From NCBI RefSeq assembly GCF_002741055.1, contig NZ_CP016809.1, positions 5,248,501 through 5,312,500 on the forward strand: a stretch of 64,000 nucleotides of DNA. Direction: 5' to 3'. Source of the stretch: Paenibacillus ihbetae. GTDB taxonomy: Bacteria; Bacillota; Bacilli; Paenibacillales; Paenibacillaceae. Below are positions 1 to 8,198 of this stretch, in pieces. The number at the start of each line of letters is the position of its first letter. Positions within the stretch are counted from its first letter, which is position 1. A program made the translations under genes and the position numbers. Under the pieces are notes generated by a model. The model did no database searches and was not told where the DNA came from. It was given only the letters and a program-made list of their open reading frames with translations.

Positions 1-1
1 G

Positions 2-964
2 GGCGGTAAAGTCGAACAAGCTGAGAATGCGGTCAGTTCGAACAAAGTTAACCAGCTGACATCGGATCAGAAGCTGGTTGATGCCGCGCAGGCGAAGCTA
101 AAGGAGTTCATTATGACCCCTGTTTCTTTCAGCAAGGCGGAAACCGTCGACTATGGTGGTGAAGTGATCAGCTTCTCTTGGGAGAAGAAGAGTACTTTGG
201 CCGGCGAGGTCTTGGTAAAGCCTGACGGCAAAGTAGTGAAGCTCTATGTGAATCCGAAGCTCGTAGAACTGAATGATTCCACAAAATCCAAGCTGAATGC
301 CGCCTGGAAACAGATCTTTAATAAATCTGCAGCTGGTTATACACGACTGAATGTTCATTATCTGGAAGAAGGCGGCTCTACGGATATCATCGCTTACAGT
401 AATCATGATTTTGTTAACCTTGTGGATGGGAAGGCGGCTCGTGGCGGAGGGGCGTTGAAAGAGGTCCCAGCTCCGATCCAAAAAGCGGCAGCCCAAGCAC
501 TTTCCCGAGTTGGAGCGAAACAAGGTAAAGATAACCCGAGAGCAAGCTTCGTGATCGAGCTGAATAAGAAAAAAGTGTATGCGTTAGAGTACAAGACAAA
601 TAAAGGGAATATTGAGCTTGAAATTGAAGAATCAACCAATCGACTGCTCGGGATCAAATTGCAAGCTTTATCTCTGGTTAAAGAGCTGTCCGAAGTAAGC
701 GTGGAAAATCCTGAGAAAGAAACGCAGGCCATTCGCGAGAAGGTAAATTCATTTAGCCTGGACAAGTTAAAAATAGCAGCCGTAAAGCAGGCCAAGGAGA
801 TCATGAATCTGGATTTATCGGGGTACCACGCAGCGCGTGAGGAAAATAGCGGAGCCCCATCTGCTTTTCATGATGCCGTCATCTTTACCAAGAAGGGCTC
901 TCCAACTGTAACAGGTTACTTCAACTCCAAAGGCGTTTTCTCCGGCTTTAGGATTGAGCAATGA
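2..964 (+). CDS. Hypothetical exported-type protein, 5' end outside window
   Basis: The reading frame is open from base 2, upstream of the first ATG at 113, so the gene starts before the window. About 320 residues are visible. They are lysine-rich with alternating charged and hydrophobic stretches, and no transmembrane segment is visible in this part. I do not recognise a domain. The visible part resembles repeat-type Paenibacillus surface proteins only in general character (inference). It ends with a TGA just before a strong hairpin at 1004-1037, so it is probably the last gene of its transcript. Confidence 0.7.
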   Translation, partial: GGKVEQAENAVSSNKVNQLTSDQKLVDAAQAKLKEFIMTPVSFSKAETVDYGGEVISFSWEKKSTLAGEVLVKPDGKVVKLYVNPKLVELNDSTKSKLNAAWKQIFNKSAAGYTRLNVHYLEEGGSTDIIAYSNHDFVNLVDGKAARGGGALKEVPAPIQKAAAQALSRVGAKQGKDNPRASFVIELNKKKVYALEYKTNKGNIELEIEESTNRLLGIKLQALSLVKELSEVSVENPEKETQAIREKVNSFSLDKLKIAAVKQAKEIMNLDLSGYHAAREENSGAPSAFHDAVIFTKKGSPTVTGYFNSKGVFSGFRIEQ

Positions 965-1003
965 AATGACGTAACACCTGATATATGATGATACTTAAGT
1001 CAT

Positions 1004-1037
1004 GAACAAAGGAGCTCCTCTTGGGGCTCCTTTGTTC
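1004..1037 (+). terminator. Hairpin terminator after the first gene
   Basis: A perfect 12-bp stem (GAACAAAGGAGC at 1004-1015 with its complement at 1026-1037) has a 10-nt loop. The T-rich tail is weak. It lies between convergent genes and may stop transcription from either side. Confidence 0.6.
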
Positions 1038-1182
1038 TGTGAATTTATTGCAAACCAAGGATCGCATATTTCCGTTTCTGCATCGGGAACTTCCGTAAAT
1101 GATGAGCAGCGTGAGTGAGAACAGCAAAGACGCTCCTCTCATGAGGAACGTCCCTAGTGCTATCATCCTTGAATCAGAAGGA

Positions 1183-2865
1183 TTACTTCAATTTGATTTT
1201 TTGTGAGTAGCTGTCGTTTTCAACGATATACAAGCCTGGATTAATCTCAAGCTCGGCACCTTCCGGTATGTTGTCATAATAATCAAATCGCTTGCTTTCT
1301 CCGGAGTTCCTTGACTGATTTTCAGAAGGTTGAATCTTGTATCCGTTAATTTTAAGACTTGTTCCTAGGAAACTGAAAGTACTGCCATTCCTTAGCTTCG
1401 TTATGACCATTAACCCATCGCCTTTCCGGTAATATTTATACTGAATCACATGATTAGCGTCAAGCTCATACTCCGCAATTTGCTCCTTGGCTGAAGGTTC
1501 CTTCAGCCGTGTCCAATTCTGCGACAGGTCTTCATGAACAATCCGGGCTTTATCCAGTTCAAGCGTAACTGGCTCATTAGAATAGTCCTGATAGGGTTGG
1601 TCCAGCATAAACATCAGGCGATTATTGTCTGCCACAAATCCATTGAGGGTAACATTTCCGACGCTCAGCTTGACATCGTCAAGCAAATACCGGCCCGCAA
1701 CGGGATCGGCCGAATATCCTGAAATCTGGACAATGATGCTGGCTGGCGTGTAAATCAAGTTTGTCGGTACAAAATCAAACCCTTTCACGTTGGTTGGATC
1801 GATCTGAAGGGGAATGGTGCTCAAAGGCTGGGAAGCCTGATTCTCATCAACAGTAAACGTCAGCTCCCAGTCACCTTCAACCATCCTTACCGTTTCCGGA
1901 AAGGTGAAATACAGTTTTGCTTCAGCAATTTCCCGGTCGTCGAGACCTGAGATATCAAAGGTTTCTGAACGCAGCCCCGAAGCGGTTCCTCTGTTTGTAG
2001 GCTCGATTGTTTTATTTCCTGTCACGAGCACCATCTGATAATTGTCCTGCTCGGTCGAATTTCTCCATTCATTGAGGAATTCCTTGTGTGAATTCATACT
2101 CCTAGGGATTGAATAACGAACGACCCAATCATTGCCTACACGTGCCGAGGACTTTATCGTTACGGAAGGAAAACGATCTCCCTTCAAATCATAAGCCCTT
2201 CCATTCATTTCATCGAGCTTCCCGTTAAGAGGCATTTTGACTGTTTTCCGCAAATACAGGTCTTGAAGCTCAAGCTGATAGCGCCCCGAGATGCTGGACG
2301 GCTCTTTGCCCTGGGCTACGAAATAAGAGGCAAGCTTACCTTCACGTTGAGTAAAATTGATCTGGTTGGCAATGTACGCTTCTTTCTCTCCAGTATCCAG
2401 ATTGGTCAGGGTTCCGGTGTCAAAAAATGCATAATCGTAGCCGGAACGATCGGGAATCTCCAGAGAAAGATGAAATTCCAGATCAGTAAGATCATTTTTC
2501 AACGTCGAAGGGCTGCTAAAGACGCGATCCAAATGCAAGCTGACACCGCTTTGTTCGGTGTGTTCATTTAACGTTTGTCCCACGGCCGCATTTTGAAAAT
2601 TTATCATCTGCGGCAGTGAGTTCAACAGTCCTGCCTGCTGCGCGGTGATGCCAAGTACAGCAATGCCCAGCACACTCGCCAGTAGAACCGCCGGTCTGTA
2701 ACGAGTCTTGGAGGATGGGATCTCCGGGTGAACAGCCTGACCTCCTGTTTCTCGTTTCCACTTCCTCTTACGCTCCTCCAATGTATGAAACATGGCTTCG
2801 AAATCCGGTTGTTCCTCCGGGTAGCGAGACAGCTTTTTTACAAAATCATCCTTTAGCTCCGGCAT
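1183..2865 (-). CDS. DUF4179-type membrane anti-sigma factor
   Basis: A 560-residue protein. It has a roughly 55-residue cytoplasmic N-terminus, one membrane segment at about residues 57-75 (VLLASVLGIAVLGITA), then a long extracytoplasmic part. This is the layout of DUF4179 proteins, which are anti-sigma factors paired with ECF sigma genes in Paenibacillus. Its start overlaps the end of the upstream sigma gene by 20 bases, so the two are translationally coupled. The ribosome site is GGAGAGGAG before ATG. It presumably holds the sigma factor at the membrane and releases it on an envelope signal (family knowledge plus inference). The signal is unknown. Confidence 0.8.
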   Translation of the reverse strand: MPELKDDFVKKLSRYPEEQPDFEAMFHTLEERKRKWKRETGGQAVHPEIPSSKTRYRPAVLLASVLGIAVLGITAQQAGLLNSLPQMINFQNAAVGQTLNEHTEQSGVSLHLDRVFSSPSTLKNDLTDLEFHLSLEIPDRSGYDYAFFDTGTLTNLDTGEKEAYIANQINFTQREGKLASYFVAQGKEPSSISGRYQLELQDLYLRKTVKMPLNGKLDEMNGRAYDLKGDRFPSVTIKSSARVGNDWVVRYSIPRSMNSHKEFLNEWRNSTEQDNYQMVLVTGNKTIEPTNRGTASGLRSETFDISGLDDREIAEAKLYFTFPETVRMVEGDWELTFTVDENQASQPLSTIPLQIDPTNVKGFDFVPTNLIYTPASIIVQISGYSADPVAGRYLLDDVKLSVGNVTLNGFVADNNRLMFMLDQPYQDYSNEPVTLELDKARIVHEDLSQNWTRLKEPSAKEQIAEYELDANHVIQYKYYRKGDGLMVITKLRNGSTFSFLGTSLKINGYKIQPSENQSRNSGESKRFDYYDNIPEGAELEINPGLYIVENDSYSQKIKLK

Positions 2866-3379
2866 GCGTCTCCTCTCCTTTCCAATTACCCGATGGGTCT
2901 TCTTTCAGCATTTTTCTCATTTTCTTAAGACCACGGTTAATCCGAGATTTTACCGTGCCCAGTGGCACATTAAGCACCTCGGCTGTTTCCGGCAGCGAAA
3001 GCTCAGCGGAATAATGCAGCACAAAGGCGAGCTTGGTTTTCTTAGGCAGCTTGTCCAGCTGCAGATGCAGAGTATGTACCATTTCCCTATGCTCGAAAGT
3101 CTCCTCGACGGTTGGGGTCCGTAGCGGCATACCCAACATGAAGGAGCGGAGCTCCTTGGCCCACCCGTTTTGTCTCCTCCTTAGGAACGTATTGCACTCG
3201 TTAGCCGCTATTCGTAGCAGCCAAGCTTTCGTGTTCTGCACGTTTGTCCGGTCAGCAATCATCGCTTTGAAAAAAACATCCTGGCAGAGGTCCTCGGCAT
3301 CCGCCCGGCTCTGCACCATATAGCGGCAAAATAGATACACCGTCTCCTTATACGTTTCAAACAGTTGCCTGTCATCCAA
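2846..3379 (-). CDS. ECF-type RNA polymerase sigma factor
   Basis: A 177-residue sigma-70 family protein with only regions 2 and 4. Region 2 carries the DAEDLCQDVFFKA signature near residues 26-38. Region 4 has a helix-turn-helix (LPETAEVLNVPLGTVKSRI) around residues 128-148. This is the normal size for a group 4 sigma factor. It is the first gene of a two-gene unit with the DUF4179 anti-sigma. A GAAC-N17-CGTC promoter 44 bases upstream suggests it activates its own transcription. Confidence 0.9.
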   Translation of the reverse strand: MDDRQLFETYKETVYLFCRYMVQSRADAEDLCQDVFFKAMIADRTNVQNTKAWLLRIAANECNTFLRRRQNGWAKELRSFMLGMPLRTPTVEETFEHREMVHTLHLQLDKLPKKTKLAFVLHYSAELSLPETAEVLNVPLGTVKSRINRGLKKMRKMLKEDPSGNWKGEETHAGAKG

Positions 3380-3422
3380 CTTTTGTCACTTCCTTGTTGT
3401 TAGGATCTCCTTCTATCATATT

Positions 3423-3447
3423 GACGATTATCTGAATCGAAACGTTC
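3423..3447 (-). promoter_or_regulatory. ECF-type promoter of the sigma/anti-sigma genes
   Basis: On the minus strand, GAAC (3447-3444) is followed after 17 bases by CGTC (3426-3423). This is the spacing and sequence class used by Bacillus extracytoplasmic sigma factors such as SigM and SigW. It lies 44 bases upstream of the sigma start codon. The same arrangement precedes the stalk-domain gene at 4232. Confidence 0.55.
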
Positions 3448-3513
3448 GCATCATACGCATCAAATTCCTCACATCGAAAATGATATTAGTCACTTTAGAT
3501 ACTGAATGTAGGG

Positions 3514-3536
3514 GGGATTCCAAAACATGGTATAAT
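3514..3536 (+). promoter_or_regulatory. Extended -10 promoter, copy 1 of a 23-nt repeat
   Basis: The element begins GGGATTCCAAAACATGG and ends in TGGTATAAT (TGN extended -10). The same 23 bases recur exactly at 6037-6059. This copy points right but has no plus-strand gene downstream. It faces the 3' end of the minus-strand stalk gene, so it is either a relic or drives antisense RNA. Confidence 0.5.
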
Positions 3537-3608
3537 CATTTTATAACGTAAAAAGAGGGGATAAAGATCAAACGCCCCGGCCTGTGAAGTGGCAGGAGCG
3601 TTTCATAA

Positions 3609-4232
3609 CTACTGGTTTTTATAGGTCAATCCTGGAAAAACCGTATACTCGTTGATATCGAAATGCTGCAGTTTCATTGATTTTATTTTTCCTTGAGCAA
3701 TTTCGATATCCCAGTATTGCCCAGAGAGTTGTTCTTCTTGCTCGACCACCCTTACTTGTACGATAACAGAGTCTTTCGTTATGCGAGCATCCATAATATC
3801 ATAATCGATAATGGACGGGTACATGCCGCCAATTGGGATCATGTCAAATCCTTCAACGGTAATGGATCGGATTAGGGCATCGTCACGTGTGTCAAAGCCA
3901 ACCATATAAAGCGCGATCAGGTTCTTGATATCTGCCCAGCTGTTACCTCTTAAATTGAGGTTTTGATTCCAGACATCTTCCTGAACGTCTGATTTCGTAT
4001 GGATTGATACGGTTTGATTCTTTTGGTCCCAACGGACATCGGCACCTAAGGCTTTTGAAACGAAGCTTATTGGCACCAGGACCCGATTGTTATTCATTTG
4101 CGGTGCAACGTCCGTTTTCATTTCCTCACCATTCACGACGATTTTAATGGTTCCTTTGGCAAAAGCCATTCCTACCGCAGCGGTTAAAGCAATGAGCAAC
4201 GCAAATAACGAAATCGAAAGCTTCTTACTCAT
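3609..4232 (-). CDS. Exported stalk-domain (copper amine oxidase N-terminal-like) protein
   Basis: A 207-residue protein with a signal peptide (residues 1-25, ending near AVGMAFA). An N-terminal stalk domain follows at about residues 28-90, with the typical IKIVVNGEEMKTDVAP and NNNRVLVPISFVSKALGADVRWD segments. The C-terminal 110 residues are not recognised. In Paenibacillus these domains occur on many secreted or surface proteins and do not imply amine oxidase activity. A GAAC-N16-CGTC promoter 37 bases upstream makes it a likely target of the neighbouring ECF sigma factor (inference). Confidence 0.8.
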   Translation of the reverse strand: MSKKLSISLFALLIALTAAVGMAFAKGTIKIVVNGEEMKTDVAPQMNNNRVLVPISFVSKALGADVRWDQKNQTVSIHTKSDVQEDVWNQNLNLRGNSWADIKNLIALYMVGFDTRDDALIRSITVEGFDMIPIGGMYPSIIDYDIMDARITKDSVIVQVRVVEQEEQLSGQYWDIEIAQGKIKSMKLQHFDINEYTVFPGLTYKNQ

Positions 4233-4268
4233 AAAAATCCCTCATTATTTAATGTCATACATATGAAA

Positions 4269-4292
4269 GACGCTAAAATTTGGAGCTAGTTC
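4269..4292 (-). promoter_or_regulatory. ECF-type promoter of the stalk-domain gene
   Basis: On the minus strand, GAAC (4292-4289) and CGTC (4272-4269) are separated by 16 bases. The -10 lies 37 bases before the start codon at 4232. It matches the promoter of the sigma gene in both core elements. Confidence 0.5.
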
Positions 4293-4339
4293 GGAATTTT
4301 AAGATCAAAAATTTAAAAACAAAACGAAACTGAGGTGAC

Positions 4340-4861
4340 ATGATGGATGTGCAGTTAGTGAAACCATCAACGAAATATAAAGAGGAATATTTATCTTTTT
4401 ATCAAGAATGGCTGGAAAGCAATGAAGTTATGGTGCCTTGGGTAATAACAAAGAATCCCCGCGATTTTGAGGGCATGCTGCATTTTTTTTTGAACAATGA
4501 AGAAGGTATCGATATCCCGGAAGGTTGGGTTAGGGATTCCACTTACTGGTTGGTTATCGAAACGAATAGAGTTGTGGGAGCCGTAAATATAAGGCACCAG
4601 CTAAATGAGAAGCTACTAAATTGTGGCGGTCATATTGGATATGGGATCCGGCCTTCTGATAGACGTAAAGGATACGCAACCCAATTATTATCCTTAGCGT
4701 TAGAGAAAACCAAAGAACTGGGAATACGAAAAGTGTTAGTCGTATGTGATGCCGATAATATTGCTTCCAAGAAAACGATCATGAAGAACGGTGGAATTCC
4801 AGATCAAGATTATATTGAAGAGGATGGAAACACCGTCAATCGATTTTGGATAGAGATTTAA
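4340..4861 (+). CDS. GNAT family N-acetyltransferase
   Basis: A 173-residue protein with the GNAT fold. The acetyl-CoA loop is IGYGIRPSDRRKGYATQLL (about residues 102-120), with the late-fold segment KVLVVCDADNIASKKTIMKNG near residues 135-155. It resembles the RimJ/RimL-like small acetyltransferases with the N-terminal PSTKYKEEYLSFYQEW block common in Bacillales. The substrate is not predictable. GAGGTGA precedes the tandem ATG start. It appears monocistronic. Confidence 0.85.
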   Translation: MMDVQLVKPSTKYKEEYLSFYQEWLESNEVMVPWVITKNPRDFEGMLHFFLNNEEGIDIPEGWVRDSTYWLVIETNRVVGAVNIRHQLNEKLLNCGGHIGYGIRPSDRRKGYATQLLSLALEKTKELGIRKVLVVCDADNIASKKTIMKNGGIPDQDYIEEDGNTVNRFWIEI

Positions 4862-4918
4862 CCTGATTTTGAGGTTTTTCAAGGCTTCATGAAGTAAAAT
4901 GAATAAACTAGGAGCTTA

Positions 4919-5545
4919 ATGATGTTCTTATCCATAGGATTAGCATTCCTTTTGTCTTTCTCTTATAAGATTATAGAGATCTTGTTCAGGTCTTTTCGAT
5001 CTCACAAGCTGAGGAAGTACAGTTTATACTTTTGGGGAGTCGGCATTTTAATCGCAGTGCCATTTTTCAGAGAAAATAATGTATACAGCTCACCAGTAAA
5101 TTTATCTGCGGTTTTCCCCGCGTTCGCCATTCTTTTGGTTGGTAATTATGTACTTTCACGATATTCGGGATATCATCCAATCGGTAGATACAATATAATC
5201 AATTTCGCCATTACCTATCCGATTATTGAGGAAGTTCTCTTTAGAGGGCTAATCCTTCCGTTCTTGAATCAGTCCATTCATTCCGCAGAAATTATGGAAG
5301 TCATGTTTTTGCCCGTAACGGCTCCGGTAGTTATATCAGCGCTGCTGTTTGCTATTTCTCATCTGCAATACTACAAGCTATCTTCACAGAGTATTCGATA
5401 TATGATGTTTGCTTTTATCGGAGGAATATTCTTTGGAGCTGTTACAGACTTGACGCAGTCGATTTTGTTGTCTTGTCTGCTGCATATTGAATTTAATGTG
5501 TTATCCATATATTTCGCCAAGAGATCTAGCACAGATCGAACATAA
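4919..5545 (+). CDS. CPBP family intramembrane metalloprotease
   Basis: A 208-residue multi-pass membrane protein. The CPBP (Abi/Rce1-like) motifs are present: EEVLFRG with E104, E105 and R109, then H148 (FAISHLQ), then H189 and N193 (LLHIEFN). These are the expected metal and catalytic residues of this intramembrane protease family. Known members process prenylated proteins or peptides or give bacteriocin self-immunity; the role here is open. AGGAG sits just before the tandem ATG start. The end lies close to the next, damaged NUDIX gene. Confidence 0.8.
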   Translation: MMFLSIGLAFLLSFSYKIIEILFRSFRSHKLRKYSLYFWGVGILIAVPFFRENNVYSSPVNLSAVFPAFAILLVGNYVLSRYSGYHPIGRYNIINFAITYPIIEEVLFRGLILPFLNQSIHSAEIMEVMFLPVTAPVVISALLFAISHLQYYKLSSQSIRYMMFAFIGGIFFGAVTDLTQSILLSCLLHIEFNVLSIYFAKRSSTDRT

Positions 5546-5573
5546 GAGAGGGAATGGTCGAGGTGGGCGCAGA

Positions 5574-5988
5574 TTGGAGAATAAAATTATCGTTGTAGTT
5601 AAAGGCGTGATAGCTAATAACGGCAAGGTATTGATCGTAAAAAGATCATCAGCCGAAGAGGTAGATGCGGGAAGCTGGGAAACGGTCGGCGGGAAGATTG
5701 AATTTGGTGAAGTGTTGGAAGAAGCCCTGATTCGTGAAGTGAAAGAAGAAATCGGCGTTGAAGTGAACGTTGAGAAGTTATTGTATGCAACTACTTTTCT
5801 TAACAGACCCGCTCAGACAGATCGTGCTTCTTACCTACCTGTGCAGGACAACAGATGATCGAATCAAACTCTCAGACGAGCATAGTGATTATAAGTGGGT
5901 AACCAGTTCTGAGGTGAGAAACTACCTGCCGCATCCCATTGCAAATGATTTCAAGAAATACAGCGTGTTCGAGACACTGGAATCTTAA
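5574..5988 (+). pseudogene. NUDIX hydrolase gene split by a frameshift
   Basis: The NUDIX box is intact in the first frame (GGKIEFGEVLEEALIREVKE followed by EIG). Near 5799-5806 the frame shifts. The first frame soon stops at 5858, while the expected C-terminal part (TYLCRTTDDRIKLSDEHSDYKW) continues in another frame to 5988. A single extra base in CTTAACAGACC would explain it. The likely start is TTG at 5574 with AGGTGGG six bases before. Either the gene is dead or the sequence has an error. Intact, it would be a roughly 138-residue nucleotide-type pyrophosphohydrolase. Confidence 0.75.
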
Positions 5989-6036
5989 GGCTAACCGTCC
6001 GGTGCTGTAGTACATAAGCTGAAACGATGTCGATGC

Positions 6037-6059
6037 GGGATTCCAAAACATGGTATAAT
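6037..6059 (+). promoter_or_regulatory. Extended -10 promoter, copy 2 of a 23-nt repeat
   Basis: This is identical over 23 bases to 3514-3536 and ends in TGGTATAAT. It lies 33 bases before the TrmO-like gene start and is its probable promoter. There is no good -35, as is usual for TGN extended -10 promoters. Confidence 0.65.
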
Positions 6060-6092
6060 TATTTCAATTCAAATCAAAGGTTGGGCTAATTT

Positions 6093-6554
6093 ATGGAGTT
6101 CATCATTAAACCAATTGCTTATGTGCGTAATTCGCGAACGGAAATTGAAGATGATCAATGGGGCTCCATTGTATCTGAAATTGAGCTGGTTGATGATTTA
6201 AATGCGTCATCGCTTGAAGGAATAGACGAATTTTCACATTTGGAGATTATTTTTTACTTCGATAAAGTAGCGGATGACAAAATTCAATATGAGGCGAGAC
6301 ATCCACGAAATAATAAGGAATTTCCCATGGTGGGGATATTTGCCCAACGTGGAAAGAACAGACCGAATAAATTAGGATTGACTACGGTAGAATTGCTGGA
6401 GCATCATCACAATAAATTGATCGTTAAAAATTTGGATGCAATTGATGGTACGCCCATCATGGATATTAAACCTGTTATGAGGGAGTTTCTTCCCAACCGT
6501 GAAGTGAAGCAGCCGGAATGGTCTAAGAAGCTAATGGAAGATTATTGGGGTTAA
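6093..6554 (+). CDS. TsaA/TrmO-like SAM-dependent tRNA methyltransferase
   Basis: A 153-residue protein with the TsaA-like beta-barrel signature. KPIAYVRNSR lies at the N-terminus, then EFSHLEIIFYFDK, ARHPRNNKEFPMVGIFAQR and the NRPNKLGLTTVELL block. E. coli TrmO N6-methylates t6A37 of some tRNAs; short Firmicutes homologues share the SAM-binding barrel but their substrates are less certain. It is expressed alone from the extended -10 promoter at 6054. The intrinsic terminator at 6681-6727 probably ends its transcript. Confidence 0.8.
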   Translation: MEFIIKPIAYVRNSRTEIEDDQWGSIVSEIELVDDLNASSLEGIDEFSHLEIIFYFDKVADDKIQYEARHPRNNKEFPMVGIFAQRGKNRPNKLGLTTVELLEHHHNKLIVKNLDAIDGTPIMDIKPVMREFLPNREVKQPEWSKKLMEDYWG

Positions 6555-6631
6555 AATAAAACCCTGACTACCAACACATCAAACGTCGGAACTGTGGAAA
6601 TTACACTCATCCAGATTTTGTTGTAAAATGC

Positions 6632-6660
6632 TTGGTAATGACATAAGACAGATGTATAAT
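6632..6660 (+). promoter_or_regulatory. Promoter upstream of the methyltransferase pseudogene
   Basis: TTGGTA (6632-6637), 17 bases, TATAAT (6655-6660). The expected start is near 6667, only about 14 bases before the terminator hairpin at 6681. Transcripts from it must therefore read through that hairpin to reach the methyltransferase. Confidence 0.5.
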
Positions 6661-6680
6661 AGAAAGAATTACAGTCAACC

Positions 6681-6727
6681 AAAGACCCAGCCTAAGATAT
6701 GAGCTATCTATGGCTGGGTCTTTTTTT
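6681..6727 (+). terminator. Strong intrinsic terminator or leader attenuator
   Basis: A 12-bp stem (AAAGACCCAGCC with GGCTGGGTCTTT) is followed by an unbroken run of T to 6727. It lies downstream of the TrmO-like gene and also directly after the promoter at 6632-6660. Confidence 0.85.
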
Positions 6728-6752
6728 ACAAGGAACAATAGAGGAGCATGGT

Positions 6753-7632
6753 ATGTCTGAATATTTCTGGGATCATCAAATTGAATATCTAAGAAATACC
6801 AGATGGTTGTATTACAACGATGATTATTTGGAATTTCTAGTTCAGCGCGTTTGGCAGATTCATAGACCGGTAAAGATCATCGATTATGGATGCGGCTTCG
6901 GATACATGGGACTAAAGCTTCTCCCTATACTCCCTAAAGGGTCAACATATACCGGAGTCGACAAAGGCATAGATTTAATTAAACATGCCAATGAAATATA
7001 CGCGCAGCTTCCATATGATTCCGAGTTTATCGTGTGTGATATAGAGGATACTCCATTTGAAAAGAAGTATGACATCGCAATCAGTCATGCTTTTTTGCTA
7101 CATATGACCGATCCTGAAAGAATCGTGCAGAAGATGATCAACAGTGTGCAGGAAAACGGAATGGTGATCTGCTTCGAACCGCATTGGATTGGCAATATGT
7201 CGAATTATTATCTGGATGGAATCGAGCAAAGCGACATAATCCGTTAGGTATTCTACAGGAGTTATTTGAACAAGATCGCAAACGTACGGGGAAGGACGGC
7301 AATAAGGTATCCAAATACCGATTCTGCTAAGCCAGCTAGGCTTAAGAAACGTTGGATGCAGGGTTAGCGATAAGGTTAACTTTCTTGACCAAAACATGAA
7401 CGATGAAGGGAAAAGCTTGCTGTATCGTTCTTTAAAGGAAGAGGGCTTGGGACAAGAACCCGATGACATTACAGAAGTAATGAACAATTTATTATCTAGA
7501 GGATTTAACCAGACTAAAGCCAAGGAGCAATATGAAGCTGAAGCAGCATTTTCACAACGGTTTACGGATGAATCCTGGTTAGTCTACGCCCCCAATATGA
7601 AGATATCTTTCGGAACCGTGGTAAAAATTTAA
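6753..7632 (+). pseudogene. Class I SAM-dependent methyltransferase with two frameshifts
   Basis: The start at 6753 follows GAGGAG; an earlier ATG at 6699 lies inside the terminator. Motif I is visible as VKIIDYGCGFGYMGLKLL, and the acidic loop as FIVCDIEDTPF. Frame 1 stops at 7247. The family sequence then goes on as HNPLGILQELFEQDRKRTG in a second frame from about 7235, and as GIQIPILLSQLGLRNVGCRV in a third from 7306, running to the stop at 7632. The second lesion fits one missing base in AATAAGG. Intact, it would have about 293 residues. Two indels make simple programmed frameshifting unlikely. Confidence 0.8.
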
Positions 7633-7664
7633 TTTATCACGACCAGAATCTAGGAGACGTGGAA

Positions 7665-8117
7665 ATGATACAGATCCTTGAAGAACCCGTAGGAAGCACT
7701 TATAAGCAGCTTATATCATTGGCATTTAATATCTGTGATGAGTTCATTTTAATTAAAAGAGATCAACTAGAATTAACGAAGAAGACGGAAGTACTGATCG
7801 AAGAACTAAAGCTATACGTTAAAACGGTGAAGAAACAAGAGGAATGGCCGGGAACCCGATTATTGGGGCATCATGCGGACGTATATTACTTCGATTGCAA
7901 GCCTGAATTGGAAGAGCTGTTAATCAATAAGGCGAACGGGCTTTATCGATGGAGACATCCTGAATTGTTAGAGGATCTATGCTTCTTTAAGAACAACACA
8001 GTATGGTTAATGACAACAGCCCACGAGAATTTAGGATTTATCAAAACAACAGATCGAGAGGAAATTTCAATGATTAGGGAAATCGAAGGGATTATGATTC
8101 AAGAAATAAAGGGCTAG
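7665..8117 (+). CDS. Hypothetical cytoplasmic protein
   Basis: About 150 residues with no signal peptide or membrane segment. It has a helical, charged middle and a YRWRHPELLEDLCFF segment. I do not recognise a family. ATG 7665 is preferred over GTG 7659 because TAGGAG at 7651-7656 is then spaced 8 bases. It follows the methyltransferase remnant by 32 bases and may share its transcript. Confidence 0.65.
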   Translation: MIQILEEPVGSTYKQLISLAFNICDEFILIKRDQLELTKKTEVLIEELKLYVKTVKKQEEWPGTRLLGHHADVYYFDCKPELEELLINKANGLYRWRHPELLEDLCFFKNNTVWLMTTAHENLGFIKTTDREEISMIREIEGIMIQEIKG

Positions 8118-8198
8118 AAAACTTGATATAAGAAGGATGTAGCATGGTGCAAGTTTGGGATGAGGAAGTACTTAGGAAATATATGTGAAGGAGCAAGC

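Noticed and set aside
6699..6752. Upstream ATG for the methyltransferase
   Set aside because: It lies inside the terminator stem and has no ribosome site. ATG 6753 follows GAGGAG.
6753..7632. Programmed frameshifting in the methyltransferase
   Set aside because: Two separate shifts without a slippery heptamer or an evident stimulatory structure. Simple indels are more likely.
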